A stretch of DNA of 33,973 nt, taken from positions 1-33,973 of the forward strand of contig CALIBQ010000038.1 of the NCBI GenBank assembly GCA_938049385.1. The letters run 5' to 3'. Under the pieces are notes generated by a model. It was not told where the DNA came from. It saw only the letters and a list, made by a program, of their open reading frames with translations, and ran no database searches. This document shows positions 22,111-31,216 of the stretch, piece by piece. How positions within the stretch are numbered: position 1 is the first letter of the stretch; each line of letters opens with the position of its first letter. The DNA comes from an uncultured Anaerolineae bacterium (GTDB lineage: Bacteria; Chloroflexota; Anaerolineae; JACIWP01). Position numbers and translations under genes: made by a program.

Positions 22111-23967
22111 TCAGCGCGCGTCCGGCTGGCCGAGCTGAATGGTCCGGGCGAACTCTCCCGTGAAGCGAGGGTCGGTGGTCAGCTCGATATATTCTGCCTT
22201 CCGAGCGATGGCGACGGCCTGCTGTCGGCGCTTCACCGACAGGAGCGCCTGTTTGGCGCCAATGCCGGCGGCGTTGCCCACCTGGACGAAGCGGTGACGC
22301 GGGATGGCCGGCAGCATGCCGATGGTGATAGCGCTCTCCAAATCAATATAGGTGCCGAAGGCGCCGGCGATGACAAAGCGTGTGATGTCCTGGTCGGTCA
22401 GGCCAGCGGTCTGGAGAAGCAGGTTCAAGCCGGCGCGCATAGCTCCCTTGGCGAGTTGAATCTCGCTGATGTCCCCTCGTGAGACGGTGATGTCTTCTTG
22501 AATGCCGCTTTCCTCCGCCGGCACCAGCACGTACTCATGGCCGCGGCCGTCGTTGGACGGGCGCACGCGCGGCGCCTCGGACATGGCCCCGCGCCGGTTC
22601 AGGATGCCGCGCTTGTACAGCTCGGCGATGACATCCAGGATGCCGGAGCCGCAGATACCTACCGCCGGCTGATTGTCAATGGTGCGCACGCGCAGTTCGC
22701 CGTCTTCCTCCAACCGCACCGCCTCGATGGCGCCTGGGGCGGCACGCATGCCGTACTTGATATGCGCGCCTTCGAATGCCGGCCCGGAGGCGGTGGAGCA
22801 GGTCAACAGCCGGCCGCGCGCTGACATGCCGATCTCGGTGTTGGTGCCGATATCCATGCCCACCCAAACCTCATCCTCGGGCGCCTCGCCGATGCCCGTA
22901 GCCAACAGCATGGCGACATGGTCGGCGCCCACGAAGCCGGCGATGTTGGGCAGAAGGTGGACATAGGCGCCGGGCGCGAAGCGGAAGCCGATATCGCGCG
23001 CCTTGACGTCCAGCGCCATGTTCTCCGCCGGCACGTAGGGCGCGGTGCCCAACTGATGCACCGGCAGGCCCAGGAAGAGGTGGTGCATGGCCGTGTTGCC
23101 GACGATGACCGACTCCACGATCTGGTCAATGCCGGCGCCGATCGCCTTGCACATGTCCTTCGCCAGGTCCTCGATGCCGTGAACGATGGCCAACCGGAGG
23201 GTCTCCGCCTTCTCCGGCCCCTCCATGGCGTAGGTGATGCGGGCCATCACATCCTCGCCGTAGGAGATCTGGGGGTTCATAATGCCCTTGGCCTGGAGGG
23301 TCTCGCCGGTCTCCATGTTCACCAGATAGCCGGCGACCTTGGTGGTGCCGAGGTCCACGGCCAGGCCCAGCGGGATCTGCGCCGGCGGCAGGACGGCGAT
23401 GACCTCATGGCCGTCCGCCGTCTGACGCAGTACCACCTTGACGTCCCAGTTATGCTGGCGCACCACATGGGAGAGCTGACGCAAAAGGGTGAAATCAATA
23501 CGGCCATCCAGGTCCGGACACTGCTCCCGACAAACATCGCGCAGGCGCTGGGCGTCGGATCGCAGGTCTTCCAGGGAGGCCGGCGGGATTTTCAGCCGCA
23601 CCACCTTGACGGCCGGCTCGAATTCCACCTCGTATTCCTTGCCCTCCACCTGGGTGCGCTGGGTGGTGGTCATCGAGGAGGGTGGGATATACAGCTTGAT
23701 ATCGGTCAGCGGCTTGGCCTGACAGGCGAGACGGAATCCCTGGGCAAGCTGGTCAGGGTTGAAGCGCTTTTTCTCTACCGCAGTCGGTTCACTGAGCTGG
23801 CCGGCGCGCACCTGGACGACACAGCGACCGCAGGTGCCGTGTCCGCCGCAGACCGCCATGATGCCGACGCCGGCGCGCTGGGCGACCTGCAGAATAGTCT
23901 CATTGGGTTGAGCGGTGGCCCGCCGGCCCACCGGCTCAAAGTCTATCACGGTTTGCTGGGTGCTCAT
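22111..23967 (-). CDS. [2Fe-2S] ferredoxin-ASKHA protein, corrinoid-activating type (RACo-like)
   Basis: A 618-residue protein. The N-terminal plant-type ferredoxin domain has cluster ligands C40, C46, C49 and C82 (C-x5-C-x2-C then C). A linker (about 95-195) leads to an ATPase of the acetate-kinase/sugar-kinase/Hsp70 fold starting at GLAVDLGTTKVAGYL (201-215), with later conserved blocks VGNTAMHH and GMDIGTNTEIG. Proteins of this architecture reductively reactivate Co(II) corrinoid proteins in methyl-transfer systems, using ATP. That function is from family knowledge. No corrinoid protein or methyltransferase partner lies in this window. ATG 23967 follows GAGGGAGAG. The promoter is at 24036-24063 and the gene stands alone. 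Confidence 0.9.
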   Translation of the reverse strand: MSTQQTVIDFEPVGRRATAQPNETILQVAQRAGVGIMAVCGGHGTCGRCVVQVRAGQLSEPTAVEKKRFNPDQLAQGFRLACQAKPLTDIKLYIPPSSMTTTQRTQVEGKEYEVEFEPAVKVVRLKIPPASLEDLRSDAQRLRDVCREQCPDLDGRIDFTLLRQLSHVVRQHNWDVKVVLRQTADGHEVIAVLPPAQIPLGLAVDLGTTKVAGYLVNMETGETLQAKGIMNPQISYGEDVMARITYAMEGPEKAETLRLAIVHGIEDLAKDMCKAIGAGIDQIVESVIVGNTAMHHLFLGLPVHQLGTAPYVPAENMALDVKARDIGFRFAPGAYVHLLPNIAGFVGADHVAMLLATGIGEAPEDEVWVGMDIGTNTEIGMSARGRLLTCSTASGPAFEGAHIKYGMRAAPGAIEAVRLEEDGELRVRTIDNQPAVGICGSGILDVIAELYKRGILNRRGAMSEAPRVRPSNDGRGHEYVLVPAEESGIQEDITVSRGDISEIQLAKGAMRAGLNLLLQTAGLTDQDITRFVIAGAFGTYIDLESAITIGMLPAIPRHRFVQVGNAAGIGAKQALLSVKRRQQAVAIARKAEYIELTTDPRFTGEFARTIQLGQPDAR

Positions 23968-24008
23968 GCTCTCCCTCTCGTCGTGCTAGGCAAGATTGTC
24001 CCGGATAG

Positions 24009-24025
24009 ATACCCCTATCGGGTAT
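24009..24025. promoter_or_regulatory. Dyad ATACCC-CTATC-GGGTAT just downstream of a promoter
   Basis: A 6-bp inverted repeat with a 5-base centre (24009-24014 with 24020-24025). It lies about 10-25 bases inside the predicted transcript of the ferredoxin-like gene, a usual position for a repressor operator. No regulator is known; it could equally be a small RNA hairpin. Confidence 0.45.
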
Positions 24026-24035
24026 GTCGACAGAC

Positions 24036-24063
24036 ATTATATCCGAAACCGGGCGGCTGTCAA
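24036..24063 (-). promoter_or_regulatory. Promoter of the ferredoxin-ASKHA gene
   Basis: On the minus strand: TTGACA (24058-24063), 16-base spacer, TATAAT (24036-24041), both hexamers exact. Confidence 0.82.
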
Positions 24064-24095
24064 CTTGGATGTGGAGGGGTTATAGGGCCGCATCC

Positions 24096-24178
24096 CATCT
24101 TCCGGCCGCTTCCCTCGCGCAGGGAGGGGAAGATGCCCCTCCCCGGCTCCTTCCTACACGCGAGGGGCCGGCGGGGGA
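24096..24178. repeat. REP-like palindromes upstream of the ferredoxin-ASKHA promoter
   Basis: CATCTTCC (24096-24103) pairs with GGAAGATG (24128-24135), enclosing TCCCT-CGCGC-AGGGA. A second, weaker C-rich/G-rich unit covers about 24137-24178. The order and wording resemble 22018-22092. Confidence 0.6.
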
Positions 24179-24205
24179 AAGCGACAGCCCTGGTGGGCTT
24201 TGCTG

Positions 24206-24233
24206 ATGAGCCAGAGTCTTCAGCGTTTGGCGA
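24206..24233. repeat. Second, decayed copy of the 4754-4781 repeat
   Basis: Matches 4754-4781 at 23 of 28 positions by eye (starts ATGAGCCAGA, ends TGGCGA). Its own palindrome is broken. It lies just after the stop of the MsrP-like gene. Confidence 0.5.
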
Positions 24234-24259
24234 AAATTTCTCGAAGCGAATGCCGGCGC

Positions 24260-25036
24260 TTAATATTCGGTGATTTCGCCGCCGGCGATAGGCCGAGCTT
24301 CCCGCCCATCCCCGATGTCCAGCGGATGGTCCATCCCCTGCCGGATGTCGCCTTCCGCCGAATACGGGCCGACGCTGGGCCAGTAGCCGCGTCCCCCCTC
24401 CTGGTGGAACTCGATGCGCGTGATAGCCTTAGGGCTTTTATAGCCGTATTTCCAGGGAAGCAGTATCCGCAGTGGAGCGCCGTACTCGTCCGGGAGCAGG
24501 GTGCCGTTCATATGGGTGACAAAGAGCGCGCGGGGATGGCGCATCTCCTCGATGGAAATGACCTCCCAATAGTCGTCAGCGCAGGTGATATGAAGGTATT
24601 GGGCCGCCGGCAGTGGCCTTACCAGCCGCGCCAGCTCCTCATACCGGAACCCCTCCCACAGGGAGCGCGCCGACCAGCATTCGACGCATTTCATCCGGGC
24701 GTTGAGGCGTGTGCGCGGCAGGGCGAGCAGTTCGTCCAGGGGGAGGGAGAGCGGAGTCTCGACCAGGCCGGCGACCTCCAGCCGCCAAGATGACTTGTCC
24801 ACTGCTGGGAAAGGTTTGTAGTAGCGGATGTAAAAACCCTGACGGTTCTCATTGTACAGGATTTTCAGTGCTTCCGTTGGTGAAGCGGCGGCGTCAGGGA
24901 ACGGTGCCTGTATCTCTTCTGCAGGCTGGTCTTCAGGCGCGGAGAGGCCGCAGGCCTGGGCGGCCCAAGCAACAGCGCCCAGTATGCCGAGCTGGAACAG
25001 CCGGCGCCGGCTCAGCCGGCCGGAGCTTGTGGACAT
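24260..25036 (-). CDS. Tat-exported molybdopterin oxidoreductase, MsrP/sulfite-oxidase family
   Basis: A 258-residue exported molybdoenzyme. The N-terminus has a twin-arginine signal (LSRRRLFQLG, R10-R12) followed by a hydrophobic stretch and C29 in AAQAC, so it may be a Tat lipoprotein. The sulfite-oxidase-type Moco domain shows MKCVECWS with C117 as the probable molybdenum ligand, and APLRILLPWKYGYKSPK (187-203), which resembles the methionine-sulfoxide reductase MsrP (YedY). It is shorter than typical MsrP. No haem partner MsrQ lies nearby, so the electron donor and the substrate are open. ATG 25036 follows GGAGGGAA. No clear promoter was found. Confidence 0.88.
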   Translation of the reverse strand: MSTSSGRLSRRRLFQLGILGAVAWAAQACGLSAPEDQPAEEIQAPFPDAAASPTEALKILYNENRQGFYIRYYKPFPAVDKSSWRLEVAGLVETPLSLPLDELLALPRTRLNARMKCVECWSARSLWEGFRYEELARLVRPLPAAQYLHITCADDYWEVISIEEMRHPRALFVTHMNGTLLPDEYGAPLRILLPWKYGYKSPKAITRIEFHQEGGRGYWPSVGPYSAEGDIRQGMDHPLDIGDGREARPIAGGEITEY

Positions 25037-25182
25037 TGGTTCCCTCCAATGTGCAGTAACATATATTATCGCTGGCAGAAGGATGGCCGGCTGTAAGAAA
25101 CCTTACGTTGGATAATCTTCGCCAGGCGTTTCAGCGCTTGGCTCCGGGGGCGGGTCTGCTGGGAACGCTTCTTTCGACCTCC

Positions 25183-25219
25183 CTGCATGTGGGAAGGGGT
25201 TGGAGGTGGAGTATCCCCC
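25183..25219. repeat. REP-like element, decayed copy
   Basis: Begins CCTCCCTGCATG and ends TGGAGTATC, closely following the reverse complement of about 22000-22035, including the flanking GTATC. It lies immediately after the stop of the diacylglycerol-kinase-like gene. Confidence 0.55.
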
Positions 25220-25226
25220 AAAGGCG

Positions 25227-26147
25227 TCAGCACAGCATCGGCACTTTCCAGGGCATGATCGTGAAGCTGTAGCGGCGGGCGCGCACGCTGTAAATTTCCC
25301 CATCCACATGGGAGGGCAGAGGCTCACTGGATTCAAGCGTCACCTTTTGCGCCTTTGCCATCATAATGCGGGGATGTTTCGGGTGCGTCCCCATAATGAA
25401 GCGGGGCACCATCGGGAGCATGCTGTGCCGGGGAAGCTTGCGCACAAAGCAGAGGCTGAAGAGGCCATCGTCAATGCGCGAGCCAGGGGTCATGTGGAAG
25501 ACCGCGCCGAAGCGTTCGCCGTTCATGACGGAGATCATCATCAGGCGGTCTTCAAAGGATTGATCATCGTAGGTGACCTTGACGAGAGGGGAGCGGTAAT
25601 AGAAGAGCAGGGTGATCAGGACCGCCGGCAGGTAGACCGCCGCACCGCGCAAGTAGCGTATCTTGCGGCTCTGGATATTGACGACGGCGTCGAAGCCTAA
25701 CCCTACGCCGTTGACGAAAAAGAGCGGCGGTTCGGTGTCCGATTCCACCAAGCCCACGTCCATCCAGCGCACGCGGCCGTCCAGCAGGCGCTGGCAGGCC
25801 GCCGGCACTTCATGCGGCAGGCCAAAGTTATAGCCGAAGTCGTTGCCGGTGCCCACGGGAATCATGCCGAAGCGGGGCATGGTGCCGGGGTCGCCGCCGT
25901 TGCGCAGCCAGCGCGAGAGGCCGTTCATGATCTCATTGGCGGTGCCGTCGCCGCCGGCGCCGGCGATAAAGGGCACACAGCGCTGTGCCGCTTCATATGC
26001 CCATTGGGCCGCATCGCCAGGCCGGTTGGTCACCAGAATCTCCACCGGCTGGCCGGCCTGCTGGAAGGCGCGCGCAATTTCCTCTTTGGAGGCGGCGCCT
26101 CGGCCGCGGCCGGCAACGGGGTTGACAATCACCACAGGTACTGTCAT
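25227..26147 (-). CDS. Diacylglycerol-kinase-family lipid kinase
   Basis: A 306-residue kinase of the DagK/YegS/sphingosine-kinase superfamily. The nucleotide-binding motif GGDGTANEIMNG is at 65-76 and PVGTGNDF at 97-104. The C-terminal beta-rich domain includes FFVNGVGLGFDA and ends with DGEIYSVRARRYSFTI. It would phosphorylate a lipid hydroxyl, perhaps diacylglycerol, in lipid turnover; the exact substrate cannot be told. ATG 26147 has AGGAACT upstream. It lies 58 bases after the small membrane protein gene and may be the last gene of that operon. Confidence 0.92.
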   Translation of the reverse strand: MTVPVVIVNPVAGRGRGAASKEEIARAFQQAGQPVEILVTNRPGDAAQWAYEAAQRCVPFIAGAGGDGTANEIMNGLSRWLRNGGDPGTMPRFGMIPVGTGNDFGYNFGLPHEVPAACQRLLDGRVRWMDVGLVESDTEPPLFFVNGVGLGFDAVVNIQSRKIRYLRGAAVYLPAVLITLLFYYRSPLVKVTYDDQSFEDRLMMISVMNGERFGAVFHMTPGSRIDDGLFSLCFVRKLPRHSMLPMVPRFIMGTHPKHPRIMMAKAQKVTLESSEPLPSHVDGEIYSVRARRYSFTIMPWKVPMLC

Positions 26148-26205
26148 AGTTCCTGATATACTCTTTCCGGGAATTTGTTATAAAAACACCATCGAGCGCA
26201 GTTCG

Positions 26206-26868
26206 TCACGCCGCGAGGTCCGGCCCGGGGCCGGCCAGGTCGAAGTAAAGGTCAGACAATGCGCGCGCCAGATCGCTCTGGCTGGAGAAGGCCAGCAGGA
26301 CCATCTCCTCCCGTTTGGCGCCCTGATATCGCAGGCGAAGCGCCGGCCGGCGCTGAAACCCATATTCCAGCTCCCCGACTTCGATACGACGGATGTCCTC
26401 TGGCTTGAAAAAGGCGTACCACATGCCGGCGTACTGCCGGCGCGAGCGCGCCAGCAGGAAGCGCGACCAGGGCACATGTGCCATGACCGCATGCTCGCGC
26501 GTCTCGAAGGTATGGTAAATGGCCTCCAGGTCCACGAAGAAGCGCTCCTTGCCTTCCACGGAAAGCCGGCCGGTGGCGCGAACCTTGATATGCTCCAGGC
26601 CGCGCAGGGGCATGTACGGCGCTTCGGGGGCTACAGCACTGCGGTCTGGCAGAAAGCGGTGGTAGCGCTGGGCGCGGCCCCATATGAGCAGGGCCAGGCT
26701 TGCCAGGGCGATGATGCCAGCCAGCACCGACACGGCAGGCGGCCAGCGCCGCCACAGTCCGATGATCGCGACCAACAGTCCCAGCACCACCAGCCAGACG
26801 CCTACCGGCAGGGCGCCGTAGTAATGCCGGCTGAGCTGGTGGCTGAGTTTCAACAGTCGGCCTACCAT
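26206..26868 (-). CDS. Hypothetical membrane protein with two helices
   Basis: A 220-residue protein I do not recognise. Two hydrophobic segments (about 20-38 and 45-64) form a hairpin in the membrane. The rest (about 65-220) is soluble and basic, with alternating strand-like segments (LEHIKVRATGRLSVEGKERF, then AFFKPEDIRRIEVGELEYGF) that suggest a beta-rich cytoplasmic domain. ATG 26868 has AAGGGGG about nine bases upstream and lies 15 bases after the EamA transporter stop, so it is in the same operon. Another frame is open here (26252-26887), but it overlaps the transporter stop and lacks a good ribosome site. Confidence 0.8.
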   Translation of the reverse strand: MVGRLLKLSHQLSRHYYGALPVGVWLVVLGLLVAIIGLWRRWPPAVSVLAGIIALASLALLIWGRAQRYHRFLPDRSAVAPEAPYMPLRGLEHIKVRATGRLSVEGKERFFVDLEAIYHTFETREHAVMAHVPWSRFLLARSRRQYAGMWYAFFKPEDIRRIEVGELEYGFQRRPALRLRYQGAKREEMVLLAFSSQSDLARALSDLYFDLAGPGPDLAA

Positions 26869-26883
26869 GGCATAATCCCCCTT

Positions 26884-27855
26884 TCATTCGCTGGCGGTGC
26901 TGACAGCGGTGCGCTTGCGCCGGCGCAGGCGCGGGTCAAAGCGCACCAGCCAGATACCCACCAGCACCACTGCCGCTCCTGCCATTTGCACGGCGTTCAG
27001 CCGCTCTCCGAGCGCGATCCAGGCAGTGATCAGGGAGATGATAGGTGTCAGGTTGGAGTAGGCAGTAGCGCGCGCACTGCCCATGTACTGGACGCCGGTA
27101 TTCCAGAACAGGTAGGATAGGGCGATGGAGAAGACGGCCGAGAACAGCAGGCCGGCCCAGGCAGGCCAGGGAATGGCGCTCCAATCGGTGCGCAGAAGCT
27201 GTGGAATGGCGATCAGGTCCAGCGCCGGCGCGGCGAACAGCATGGAGAGGGTGGTGATCTTGGTGGGCGAATGCCGCTCCAGCAGGGACTGGCTCCCGAT
27301 GGTGTATGCGGCCCAGCACACGGCCGCCAGCAAGATGAGGCCGTCGCCGATGAGCGAGGCGCTTCCGGCGCTGAACGCCTTTCCAGACCCCAGCGTCAGC
27401 ATGGCGACGCCAGTGAATGTCATCACGGCGCCGGCCCAGATGAGGGCCGGCAGGCGCTGGCCGTGAATGATGCCCCAATACAGCGCGATGAAAATGGGGA
27501 TGGTGGCCAGCAGGACCGAGGTGTTGCCGGCGGTCGTGCGGCTCAGGCCGAAGACGAACAGCAGTTGATACAGCAGTACCCCCACCACCATGATTGGGAA
27601 GGTGCGCCGGCGGTCCTCCCGTGGGAGGGACAGCGGCTGGTGCTGAAGCCAGGAGATCAGCACCATGACAATGGATGAGAGGGAGAAGCGCAGGGCGTTG
27701 AAGACCATCGGGTGCATGGACGCCAGGGTGGCCTTGACGATGCTGGTGTTCACGCCCCAGATGAGGACGGCCAGCAGGATCAGCCCATCCGGCAGGCCGA
27801 ACGGGGGCCGCGTGCCCAAATAGTGGGTGGACAGTGACGCCTGCGCCCTGCTCAT
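26884..27855 (-). CDS. EamA/DMT-family transporter
   Basis: A 323-residue integral membrane protein with about ten hydrophobic helices in two EamA repeats (about 24-155 and 170-310). Typical pieces are LIWGVNTSIVKATL in the first repeat and SYLFWNTGVQYMGSARATAY with LGERL in the second. The family exports amino acids, metabolites or other small molecules; the substrate is unknown. It ends in a basic tail (RLRRRKR), consistent with a cytoplasmic C-terminus. Its ATG overlaps the stop of the isomerase-like gene by four bases, so the two are translationally coupled and their substrates may be related. Confidence 0.92.
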   Translation of the reverse strand: MSRAQASLSTHYLGTRPPFGLPDGLILLAVLIWGVNTSIVKATLASMHPMVFNALRFSLSSIVMVLISWLQHQPLSLPREDRRRTFPIMVVGVLLYQLLFVFGLSRTTAGNTSVLLATIPIFIALYWGIIHGQRLPALIWAGAVMTFTGVAMLTLGSGKAFSAGSASLIGDGLILLAAVCWAAYTIGSQSLLERHSPTKITTLSMLFAAPALDLIAIPQLLRTDWSAIPWPAWAGLLFSAVFSIALSYLFWNTGVQYMGSARATAYSNLTPIISLITAWIALGERLNAVQMAGAAVVLVGIWLVRFDPRLRRRKRTAVSTASE

Positions 27856-28790
27856 CCCGCCGGCACGACCTCCCCGCGTGTGAAAATGGCCTGCAAATAA
27901 TCGCGGCCGGCCACGACGCTCTCCAGGTCATTGAACTTTCCCAGCTCCAGCACCTGAATGGTGTCGGGGCGGATGTACGCACGGATCATCTCGAAGGGCA
28001 TGTTGCCGGGGGCCGGCGCATAATGGTCGTGCGTGCGGTCCGCCATGCCGTGCAGGTGCACACCGATCAGACAGTGCCCGTAGCGCTCCAGCCAGTCCTG
28101 GTGCCGGCAGATGCCGAAATTCTCCTGCACCTGGGCGTGGCCGCAGTCATGCCAGTAGCCCAGGTTGGACAGGTTCGCTTCCGCCAGCACTTCTGCCAGC
28201 TCGTCCACGTCCGGCAGGCCGTAATAATGATAGCGGCACTCTATCCCGAAGCGCAGTTCCGGGAAATCCGGGCACACCTCACGCAGGCTCTTGCGCAACT
28301 GCGCCAGGTGCGGCCGGCCCATCTCCTTGCGCTGGGCGACCTTCTTCTGCGTGATCTCCGCCACGGTTGATGGTTCTATCTCCCCGCGAGCGAAGGCGCG
28401 CCGCAGCGCGCGATACTCTTGATCCGCCTTGGCCGCCGGCACGAAGCCGGCGTGAATCACGACGGCCCGCGCCCCGAACTGCACCGCGGTTTCCGCCGTA
28501 CTGCGCAGGTGCATGGCCGCCTGCCGGCGCTCGTCCTCGTCCAACGAGGCAATGTTGTCGCCGTACTCGTCGTCTGGCGCCAGCGGCTCGCGCAGGGTGG
28601 AGCAGACGTTGTGCAGGCTGGTGATGGTGAAGCCCAGCTCCTGCTGGAGCCGGCGCATTTCCCCCAGGTCCACCGGATGGACGACATAGTTCAGCTCGAA
28701 GGCCTGGAAGCCGTGTTTGACCAGCAGTGAAAAAATGTCGGCGAGAGGAAGCTCCTCTCGCGTGAACCAGGCAGTGGATAATGCCAGCAT
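27852..28790 (-). CDS. Sugar phosphate isomerase/epimerase-like TIM barrel protein
   Basis: A 312-residue protein of the xylose-isomerase-like / AP-endonuclease-2 superfamily. Candidate metal ligands lie in strand-end motifs in the usual order: H60 (SLHN), H113 (VIHAGF), E184 (GIECRYHYYG), H214-D215 and H218 (GYWHDCGH), H245-H247 (GVHLHG) and E282 (LELG). The substrate is not evident. ATG 28790 follows AGGAG at close spacing, 36 bases after proS. A perfect 9-bp inverted repeat (28741-28749 with 28753-28761) lies within codons 10-17 and could form a hairpin in the mRNA near the start. Confidence 0.88.
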   Translation of the reverse strand: MLALSTAWFTREELPLADIFSLLVKHGFQAFELNYVVHPVDLGEMRRLQQELGFTITSLHNVCSTLREPLAPDDEYGDNIASLDEDERRQAAMHLRSTAETAVQFGARAVVIHAGFVPAAKADQEYRALRRAFARGEIEPSTVAEITQKKVAQRKEMGRPHLAQLRKSLREVCPDFPELRFGIECRYHYYGLPDVDELAEVLAEANLSNLGYWHDCGHAQVQENFGICRHQDWLERYGHCLIGVHLHGMADRTHDHYAPAPGNMPFEMIRAYIRPDTIQVLELGKFNDLESVVAGRDYLQAIFTRGEVVPAG

Positions 28791-28826
28791 GACAGCTCCT
28801 GATGGGATAGGATAGCAGCAGGACGG

Positions 28827-30278
<1,452 letters not shown>

Positions 30279-30339
30279 TCACCGCAAGCCTCGGGCGGAT
30301 ATGATGTGCTGGGAGAACGGGCGCGCCGGCAGGAGGGGG

Positions 30340-30972
30340 TTACTTGGCCGGCTCCACATCCAGGACCACGTATCCATAGGCGTTGACGACTTCGGTGTCC
30401 TTATATTTTGTCTGGCGCTTCTGGTTCGGCATGTACATATGGGTGTGCCCATGAATCAAATAGCGCGGCTTGAAGCGCTCCATGAACCAGATATACTGTC
30501 GGAAGCCCTGATGACAGCGGTCGGCGGCATCGTGGATGCCGGCCGGCGGCGCATGCGTCACCAGGATATCCAGGTAACGGCCCCGGGTAATGCGGTTCCA
30601 GATGAGCTGGGGCAGTATCCGCACGATTTTCCAGAGCATCTCCTCTTCGGTGTACTGGTACTCGCCGTCGGGGCGGTAGCGGATGGAGCCTTCCAGGCCG
30701 GCGATCAGCAGACCCTTGACATTCACAACGCGGCCGTCCAGGTTGACACAGCCCGGGATTTCCTGCGTTCGCCTCCCGTCCTGGTCATAGGCCGGCTCGT
30801 GATTGCCAAAGACGTAATAGAGCGGCTTGTTGAGCGTGCTGACCAGGTACTCCAGGTAATAGGCAGGGAGATCGCCGCAGGAGAGCACCAGATCCACATC
30901 CGCGAAGGCGCTGGCCGCGCTTGCGTTGTAAAGGCGTTCTTCGATTTTATCGCTGACCGCCAGGATCTTCAT
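30340..30972 (-). CDS. Calcineurin-like metallophosphoesterase
   Basis: A 210-residue protein with most of the phosphoesterase motifs: D8, GD at 33-34 (SCGDLP), GNHE at 56-59, TH at 139-140 and HGHTH at 174-178. Motif I usually reads D-x-H; here it is D8-K9-I10, so one metal ligand is missing or replaced. It is probably cytoplasmic. The substrate could be a nucleotide or phosphodiester. The ribosome site before ATG 30972 is weak. Its promoter at 31061-31089 is strong, and the proS cluster follows. Confidence 0.85.
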   Translation of the reverse strand: MKILAVSDKIEERLYNASAASAFADVDLVLSCGDLPAYYLEYLVSTLNKPLYYVFGNHEPAYDQDGRRTQEIPGCVNLDGRVVNVKGLLIAGLEGSIRYRPDGEYQYTEEEMLWKIVRILPQLIWNRITRGRYLDILVTHAPPAGIHDAADRCHQGFRQYIWFMERFKPRYLIHGHTHMYMPNQKRQTKYKDTEVVNAYGYVVLDVEPAK

Positions 30973-31060
30973 TGAGCAGGCCGGCTCACTGCCCTCCGGC
31001 CGAGGGACTCATCCGGGATAACGCCGGCGCGAGCCGCTGTGTGCCGGAATTGTACAGCGT

Positions 31061-31089
31061 AGTATACCACGAAAGGAGAATGCTGTCAA
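31061..31089 (-). promoter_or_regulatory. Promoter of the metallophosphoesterase-proS cluster
   Basis: On the minus strand: TTGACA (31084-31089), 17-base spacer, TATACT (31061-31066). The leader is about 80 bases. Confidence 0.8.
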
Positions 31090-31156
31090 CGCGCAGGCTG
31101 AGGGTGTCAGGGCTTTTCACTATTCTAACAAAATGGGCAGTTGAATCTGCACCAAC

Positions 31157-31216
31157 GGCTACAAAGTCGGCCGGCGCCGGCAGGCTTCTTGTAGCCGCGG
31201 CTTCAGCCGCCAGGCC
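31157..31216. repeat. Palindromic repeat running into the end of a kinase gene
   Basis: GGCTACAA (31157-31164) pairs with TTGTAGCC (31189-31196), enclosing GC-rich GCCGGC words. The unit 31194-31216 is the reverse complement of 10254-10276 (22 of 23 positions). It covers the stop codon and last codons of the histidine kinase ending at 31203. Confidence 0.65.

Noticed and set aside
21780-24180. Possible CRISPR array
   Set aside because: The repeats are palindromes of varying length with no regular spacer, and no cas gene is present.
22918-24273. 451-codon plus-strand frame opposite the ferredoxin-ASKHA gene
   Set aside because: It is antisense to a gene with clear cluster ligands and runs through repeats; the protein looks like a shadow.
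26252-26887. 211-codon frame overlapping the small membrane protein
   Set aside because: It is in another frame, lacks membrane helices or motifs, and overlaps the transporter stop; 26206-26868 has the ribosome site.
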